From the NCBI GenBank assembly GCA_009760855.2, contig WPIO01000011.1, positions 4,972,501 through 5,027,500 on the forward strand: a DNA stretch of 55,000 bases. The letters run 5' to 3'. This document shows, one piece after another, positions 47,401 to 55,000 of this stretch; the first letter of the stretch is position 1, and every line of letters starts with the position of its first letter. The translations under genes were made by a program, and so were the position numbers. This DNA is from Cristatella mucedo. Taxonomy: Eukaryota > Bryozoa > Phylactolaemata > Cristatellidae. The notes under the pieces are model-generated. The model did no database searches. It worked only from the letters and a program-made list of their open reading frames with translations, and was not told the DNA's origin.

Positions 47401-50400
47401 TCCAAATGCTTCCCACTTTCTCTTTGTCGCTTGAGAGGAAGTCTGTTGGCTACCGAATGCGTACCGATAGCTGCTTACGCTGTGATTGCCCTATACAAAA
47501 CTCTCGTGCGTAACATCCACATAGTCTTATTTGGCTTTGTGGAGTTACAGACGGAGATACATTACAGTACATAATAGGCATGCATGATTGTTAATGAGTG
47601 GCGGGAGTGTCTGGGGATGCTGCTACCCAAGGGATCGACTCTCTGATATTGTCCTTCTCGCTGAAAAAAGCCAGAGAAGCGATCGGCTAGATCGCCACGA
47701 GAATCGCTAGTCAAGGAGCCGACATAACAATGGTTAAGGAAACGGTTGATGGTAGACATCCGCGTTCTTGGATAGTGGGTGGGTGGTGCGATTCGAAAAA
47801 ATTTTCATAGAAGCTAGACTTGGCCTTCGCTATGATAGATTGGTTAGATTCAAAGTAGTCCTTGTATGTCTGTCGACGGAACGTCGCTCGTGATCTTTGT
47901 TATGCTTTCACAAGCTTGCGCTCCGTAGACTTCGCCAGTTTAATGTCTGAGGTAAACCGTAGGCCATCTGGGTGAGTGGGCATAGTTCACTAAGTTGGAG
48001 CTGCGAGCTCGTCAAGACTGTCGGCCTGTGCCACGTGGTAGCATTCTACCAATGATGATAGCTCGGAAGGCGGATTGAGCAACCGGGGTGACGAAGATAT
48101 TTTCGTGCGGAAAGCATCGACGTCAAAGGTCTTAAGGTTTCGCTATTCGCCTATGATTCTAGATGCGGAAGAGGGTACACAGTGTAGACTGAATGAGATC
48201 TGCACGAGGTCAGACGTTCAGATCGTGGTACTTATTGGGGGCGACGATAGCATTCAATTGTGGGAGACTATTTGATCGAGTGTGTGACCTTTGGTATAAG
48301 AGGGATCGTGCATTTGAGCCACAAGAGAAAATAAGTCAGCCAGAGCACGAAATTTGGCACTTGAGGCGTCAGTTGAATCGTCAAAATGAATGCTAAAATC
48401 ATCTAGAACGAGTAAAGATAGATTTCTTGCTTACAGAATCAAAATGAGATAAAAAAACCAAAATAAATGAGAACTTGGTAACTGGGGATCGATAGATTAC
48501 TCTCACTATTGGCAACATTTTTAAGGGTGTTTTGATGGATCCATGGCTGAGGAAGAAATAGAAGCTTGTCGGAATGGCATTAGTTATGTTCAGGAAGTTG
48601 CCGATTTAATCCAGTTCTCAGTTAAAGAAAACAAGTCAAGATTTTCGACAATAATCATATGTATTTTTAGGGGTTGGCTGCGCATTAAGCAAAAGCGGTA
48701 AGGGCAAATTAACAGACTGTGGTTATAGCAGGCCGGATGACCACCAAGTTAGAGCGTCTCACAGCAGTGTGTGAGTGAGTCGATGCTGGGAATACTAAGC
48801 TATCGGCTATTTTCTACGCCACCGCTGCGCTGGCTTTGAGTAAATTTCTCATGCGAAATGCCCAATTCACGAACCCTGGTAGCAGTAGCTGCAACAACGA
48901 ATGCATTTGCACGACAATAGTAGATGAAACGATAGTAGACACGCATTGTCGTGCCTAATAGGCTCGGTGCTTACGCATGGCAGCATTACAAGCGGTTGAA
49001 GCGATATTTATTCAGATATCATTAGGAAATTAATTTCTCACACGCAACGGTAAAAAAAGATATGCTTCAAACAGATCTTTGCTGTATCAGTTTTCGCATT
49101 CGATGTTTGCCACAACTTCAGTTTTCATATGAGAATTCTGTTGCGAACAAGAAACGTAGTGATTGGTGTCGGAAAGCGAGAATTTTAAGTAGTTGTGGCT
49201 GACAACTCATAATCCTATTCGCCAATTGCTGCTCGTCACAGGATATTGTTCAGAATTGCCGCATCGTCTGAACACATGGCTTTCCGGACTTTAAAATCAC
49301 TCCGAGGACAAGTTTGTTTGGCGAGGGACAGGCACACGCTTGCTGCTTCATCTCTTTAGATATCCGAAATGATCTCAAAGTAACAGGAGGCTGATCAGTG
49401 CACACGACGAGATGAGGAACGACCCCATCACATCTCTGCTCGGGTGATTGTGATTGCGACTTATCATGTTCATAGTTGTCGTGGTTTAGCCAATCAAGTC
49501 CTAACTAACTACATCCAGGTTGATGTCTGTTGGATATGATGGACGACACGCAGCAGACGTGCAAGCTGATCTTACACTCACTCCAGACTTTCGAAACGCA
49601 GTGAATAATTAAGTTACTACAATTCAGAACAGGAAGTCCCGGCCAATTTTATCTTCAACACGCCGTATTGAAAACATTACAGCGCGATCGTATTCCTACG
49701 TAGTTGCTTGACACGTAGGAGTTTGAAGATCGCAGCATTGCATTCACCAAGTTGAAATTGCAATGACGAACATAGAGCACTTCAAGTACAAGTCACCGCA
49801 CGAAAAAAAGAAGCTTCTCAAAGTTAGAGAAAACGCGAAGAGGAAGACGCTGAAATCGCAAGACTAAAAGAAGAAGTCTTCCCTGCCATTCTGAAGCTTC
49901 GGATTTTGACACAGTGCATTATACATCGCAAGAACATGAATCCTCGTCGGGCACGTATCGAGCCTCGAGGCATATGTGAAGCGCCTGAATACCGACTAAG
50001 CTCTCTTTGGGCACTTTACGAATGAATTATAGGTATATCTACTTTATTTTATCTTTTTTTCACAGCAATCTCAGTAGCATCAGTGTCTGGAGATTTTTTT
50101 TTATTGGATCAACATTATTGGGCATGTGGCTTTTGTAAAGACACCAGGGAGAAACCTGGGTATGAGCACTTATCATGGTTAAATAACGTCCGGTGATTGA
50201 TGAAGACATGCATCCGTCGGGTTTCAAACTCGATGTCTGAAGCAGATGAAACACTAAAGTCTTCTTAGCCTTGAAGATCCTTGCATCGCTTGGGTGGAAT
50301 ATTAGAGCAAAGCACAAACCAGTTTCATTAAATGCACAGCGAAAGTTTTGCTTTTAAATTACTTCTTAGTTTCCTGCTTAATTTCTCATCGACGAGCTGA

Positions 50401-53400
50401 CAAATAAAAAGCAGGTGGTACTCACTATATGCCTATTGCCGTAAGCCTGACCTCAATGCTTATGCCAAAAATTTTCATCCATGTGGTCGTTTGATTTTGC
50501 TTGACTTTGCCTCGATCGGTCCATTTAAGCTAAACAAATGATAACGACGACTAATACTGCAACACTAACAACCGGATACAAAATGTCTATTTATTTGGAA
50601 AAATTCATGAATGAGCTAAGATTAAATTTTATTTGGGTAAAATTTACTTTCGTTTCTTGATATATGCAATCATAAAACAAATTTTCGCTTCACGGGAGCT
50701 GACCATTCGAAGCTAGGTTTTGGTCGTGCCGGGCTATGATGCAAGTCATCTGATGGTTTTTCGCCTCTATCGAAAACACCCGCATCGTTTACATATTGCA
50801 CGTTACCGGAGTCAGCTCACGATAGCTCCAGATTTCTAAAAATAAAGCATTTTAGTACTTAGTTAAATGCCTTGGCTACATGTCCAGGTTCGCTATGCAA
50901 AGACTTTGATTTGAACCTGGCTCTTAATGACACGGCAGTAGCGCTTTTAACGCCTGCCTTATTCTCACGATAAAGGTGTTCAATGACCTCAATGGCTTGC
51001 TCCTTTTCGTTCAAAAATTACCACGATCATAAGAAAATCCATAGCTTTTATAGTACTGCAAATGTGTGGAGCAGTTCCCGAGCTTTGACCTCATGAAAAT
51101 AAGGAGATTGATATAAGGTGTACTTGCCCTGAATATCACTTCCTGCTTTCCCAATTTTTGCTCGTGCAGACAGACAAGTTACAACTCATATATGAAGCGC
51201 CAAGGTTAGTTCTTTGATTTCCATGGCCACTTGATGCTGTAAATCACCAGCGTGCCCCACTAGGAGTTAGATGTAAATAGCTTGAGCAGCCGATTTCCAC
51301 GCCAAAGCGTTGCGAAACTAATTGTAAGGGATACTGACACCTACGGTCACGTCCGAGCAATATAATTGCAATATCTTGATCAATCTCATACGAATTGGCC
51401 AGCCATAGCCGGTCAACCAATAGCCATGAACGAATAATGAAGGCTCCGAGGCCGTGCTGCATTATCTATGGCTGCCATTACATCCGCATTGTTCGTACCC
51501 CGTGCAATCGATGGCCAGCCCCGATTATTCCCACACGCCGTAATTTCTTCTCCGTTTCACGTTAGCGCGCAGGCGGGCTAACGAATGGCTAGCGACTCAC
51601 GAGAAGGAGCTTTCGCAAGCCGCCGGTTGCCGGGATGCAGACGCTGAAGTGCCGAATGTAGGTAAATCTATATACGATTCGGCGGGTTCGTAGCCGAGTT
51701 CTGAAGGGCATGCTAGCAGCCTGAGCCACATCACGAGAAACCCCATGCTGGATGCACAATGAAGAATTGCGCAAGGATGTGCACGCTGTGCTGGAGCATC
51801 TAAGTATATAGCATCTCAGTATATGGAAGGTCGACCCTGCGTTGATCCTGCGTCCCTACCCGTTGGCAGGAAAAGCGGCGGCAGCCGCTGGTCTGGCTGT
51901 CTAGGCGGCGAAGCCTCGCTGCTAGCAGCTAGCAGTGAGGCAGTGAGGCTGTGAGGCTGTGAGGCTTCGCCGCCGCCGACCGGCTCGTGCCGAAGCGTGC
52001 CGAATGTCAGATAAAACTGGATCCGCTGGGTTTCGCATGCCGCACAGTCAACATACCCACCATCCCGACCGCGGCAGCCAAGTCACGACTCAGGAAATAT
52101 AGGATCCCGGCAATATCACGTAATCATGCATGATCACGTGAGCCTCTCGCCGATGGTTTTCTATCCTTGTCTGGCATGCTCGTCAAACACAACTATGTCA
52201 GATAGTCAGCTTACAGTTTAGGAAGCCACGCACAGTTGTACAGGTAAAGCGTGTCAAGGCACTGTCACCGAGCACGATCAGAGTCGTCGGTCAGAGGAAT
52301 ACTTGTCACAACGCAGTTGCGCAGCTACACACGAGGGCTCTAGTTGGGTCGTAAACGTATTTGCTGCTGGTGCGCCAGATCATGCGAGAATTGTGCTCTC
52401 ACCAAGGCCAGTTCGCATGAGTGCATCGAAGGCCCGTCTGGGAAAACGTTCTGCAGTTGCTGTTGGTTGTAGTACAGGTGTTGCAGACAGCAGCCAATCA
52501 CTCATAACCCTTTGCCTAGACGTCGATTTAAAAGGATAAAGGCCAGCTGATCCACAGTCTCCTTTTTATAGAGGCAAAAAGGCGCCTTGGTGGATACGTT
52601 ATACGTATACGGTACACGTTTAAGGTTTACTCCGATGTTCAATGATGATCAATCGGTGGATGATCCGAATTCGAATGTGACTTTAACTTGCACACCAAGG
52701 GTGGAGAGTATGACGCTTGATGAGTCGATATGACTTCACATATACTCTTAAAAAACTACGTAGCTCGGCTGTCGAGAAAGACTAAAGCTCTGCCGGAAAT
52801 GGTAACTTGATCTAAAACCTGAAATGATGCATGCATGCATGCTAATTTGTAAAAGAAAAATGCTCAAAATAAAAGTTGCTCAAAAAAGAAGCGAAGCTTG
52901 ACGGCTTCTATCAATCGATAAACGGATGCAACAGCTGTCACATAATCTCGCTCCCTCTCCCTTTCACAGAGCACTTTCTTCCTCCAATCTGCTGATACTG
53001 CCAATCTCGTCTTTCAAGTCTTGATTTAGATCAAGTACTCAGAGAAACCAGTTCTCCAGTCTCGAATGAGGCACATAAGAATAGCGATCACTGGCTGATT
53101 GAATGACTCTCAGACCGACGCTGTCACGTGGGCCATCCTGACCGCACTTCCTCTGCCCCCCCCCCGCATGCGCCGCTTCATTTTGATCCCAGATTTGACA
53201 CTCAAACTCAGCCGTCGTCAACTCATGCCAGTGGCAGACGTATGCGATCTCTTGATACTGAAATGCTTAGTGCGGACTACTTTGGAGTACCGAGCAATAG
53301 ATATAGAAGTAGCTAATGAAGCACATGCAATGCGTCTGGCAAATAAGCACACGCTCCTGGCAGAGCAGGCCTGACCTGGCATTCATTACTGGAGCCAGGG

Positions 53401-55000
53401 TCACTTTTCTTCGTTCCTTCTTCTTTGAGGCTTGTGGAACTTTTTTAGTTATGCAACCACTCCTTCGTTCATCCTTTGCTCCTAAATGTATCTAGCAGTT
53501 ATACCCAGCAGCATGCGCTCTATTCAAGTGGTCTGCCACTGTTATTTGCACAATTTTCATACACTTTGAGCTACTGATACATGCAAAGTGACAACGGAAA
53601 AAATGAAGCAAATGAGATGAAAAGTATATGCAGCTCTTTTGAGCCCTCAACAGTATCCTGTATACATTATAGATAATAACTAGATAGAGTACCCATTCGA
53701 ACAACAGTTTGCACATGTCTATTGGGAGCATAACTTTTAGCTACTTGTTAATAATAATAATAATAATGCATTTGATAAAGCGCTCTCAGAGAACTCAATC
53801 TATTTCTAGGCTTTTTACATTTGCTGCAAAGGAAGTGCGATCGAATGGTTAGTGGTCGCATGCTCAATAAATAACAAGACCGAATTTCGTACATTGACAG
53901 ACTCATTATCTCTTGTGGCTCATGTGCATGGCCCTACCCACATCAAGGGTCACACACTCGACCAAATTTTCTCATATAACTGCACCTTGTCATCACCAGT
54001 TATCACCAAATCCTGCTTATCTGACCACATGCAGATCTCATTCAATCTACAGTGTGTGCCCACATTCTCCTCTAAAATAACCTGTGAATCGCGAAACCTC
54101 AAGACCCTTGATATCGATGCTGTCCGTGCGAGCATATCTGCTTCACCTTTGCTGCTCAGTCCTCCCTCCGATCTGTCATCACTGGTAGATTGCTACAACA
54201 CGACACTAGCTGACACGCTCGACGAGTTTTGCACCTTTGACAAAGCGCACTGTGCGCCCCCGCCCAGACGGGCCTATGGTTTTACCACAGACATTAAACT
54301 AGCCAAGTCTACTAAACGAAAGCTTGAAAAGGCATACAAAAGATCCGGACTAACTGTCCATCGACAGGCATATGAAGACTACTGTAGGTCGTACCAATCG
54401 ATCCTAGCAAAGGCTAAGTCTAGCTTCTATAGAAACATTGTTCAATCACAGATGCACAATCCAAAAATGCTGATGTCGACAATAAACCATCTCCTCAACC
54501 GTTCCCAGGTTAGCTCCTTACCTGATGATCCTTGTGATGATCTAGCCGATCGCTTCTCTCGATTCTTTGTGCAGAAGATAGACAAAATCAGGGAATCCAT
54601 CCCTGCGATGACAACCTTCCCACTAGAATGCTGTTCCTCGGTTCCTGGCTGCGCCTCAATGTCTGCATTTAAACAGGTCACCAGTGACGTAGTCCTAAAG
54701 CTCGTATCTCAATCAAAGAAGACAACAAGTCCACTGGACCCTATTCCCACTGTCCTGCTCCTACGTTGCATTGATCTGCTGCTGCCATGCATAACCAACA
54801 TCATTAATATGTCATTAGCCTCAGGTCAGGTCCCAGCACCTTTCAAAAAAGCTGTAGTCAGGCCACTTCTCAAGAAAGCTACACTAGACCAAGAGAACTT
54901 AAGCAACTACCGCCCAGTCTCCCTTCTACCATTCCTATCAAAGACACTGGAACGGGTCGTGGCAGACCAGCTGAACTCGTATATCGAAACCTCACACCTT

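Overview
The window is nuclear DNA of an animal, most likely an invertebrate. The evidence is spliced genes with GT-AG introns, metazoan-type proteins, long intergenic stretches, and dense non-LTR retrotransposon, SINE and microsatellite debris. There is no operon structure, rRNA, true tRNA gene or CRISPR array. The species cannot be fixed from the sequence; nothing is specifically vertebrate.

Two conserved genes, both on the + strand, were rebuilt by joining exons in phase. At 4192-9656 a seven-exon gene encodes a 469-residue CREB3/OASIS-type bZIP factor: acidic N-terminus, basic region, leucine zipper, one membrane segment and a luminal tail with a site-1-protease-like motif. At 25987-35879 a five-exon gene encodes a 225-residue CHMP4 (Snf7/ESCRT-III subunit). 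Every splice phase closes and both proteins have family-typical lengths. They are separated by about 16 kb of repeats and are not obviously linked in function.

Nearly everything else that can be recognised is mobile DNA. LINE family A (CR1/L2-like, 3' end with a GCGCC...GGCGC hairpin and an ATT-rich tail) occurs at 1.3-3.4, 7.7, 19-20.2, 24-25.2, 29, 38.2, 41.6-42.1, 43.3-44.4, 44.6-48.7 and 53.7-55 kb, plus many isolated 3' tails. LINE family B (tail ending ACAGACGGAGATACATTACA) lies at 14.0-14.7, 15.5, 28.2, 30.5 and 46.6-47.6 kb. SINE family A has a tRNA-like head and the same 3' hairpin as LINE A, which suggests a SINE parasitising that LINE. SINE family B is a second tRNA-like family. 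There are also a probable solo LTR (39.9-40.6 kb), a SPIN-like hAT miniature element (40.75-40.94 kb), an inverted-repeat element (32.87-33.01 kb), and several microsatellites, one minisatellite and some strong hairpins.

Layout: 0-3.4 kb nested LINE fragments; 3.5-10.1 kb CREB3L with flanks; 10-25 kb repeats with LINEs at 14, 19 and 24 kb; 25.2-36.4 kb AT-rich block then CHMP4; 37-49 kb the densest transposon region, including LINE-in-LINE-with-SINE nesting; 49-53.7 kb no recognisable gene; 53.7-55 kb a LINE with an undamaged reading frame leaving the window. I found no convincing undescribed multi-gene system. The most distinctive items are the SPIN-like element, the LINE/SINE shared hairpin and the open LINE frame beside an inverted tail.
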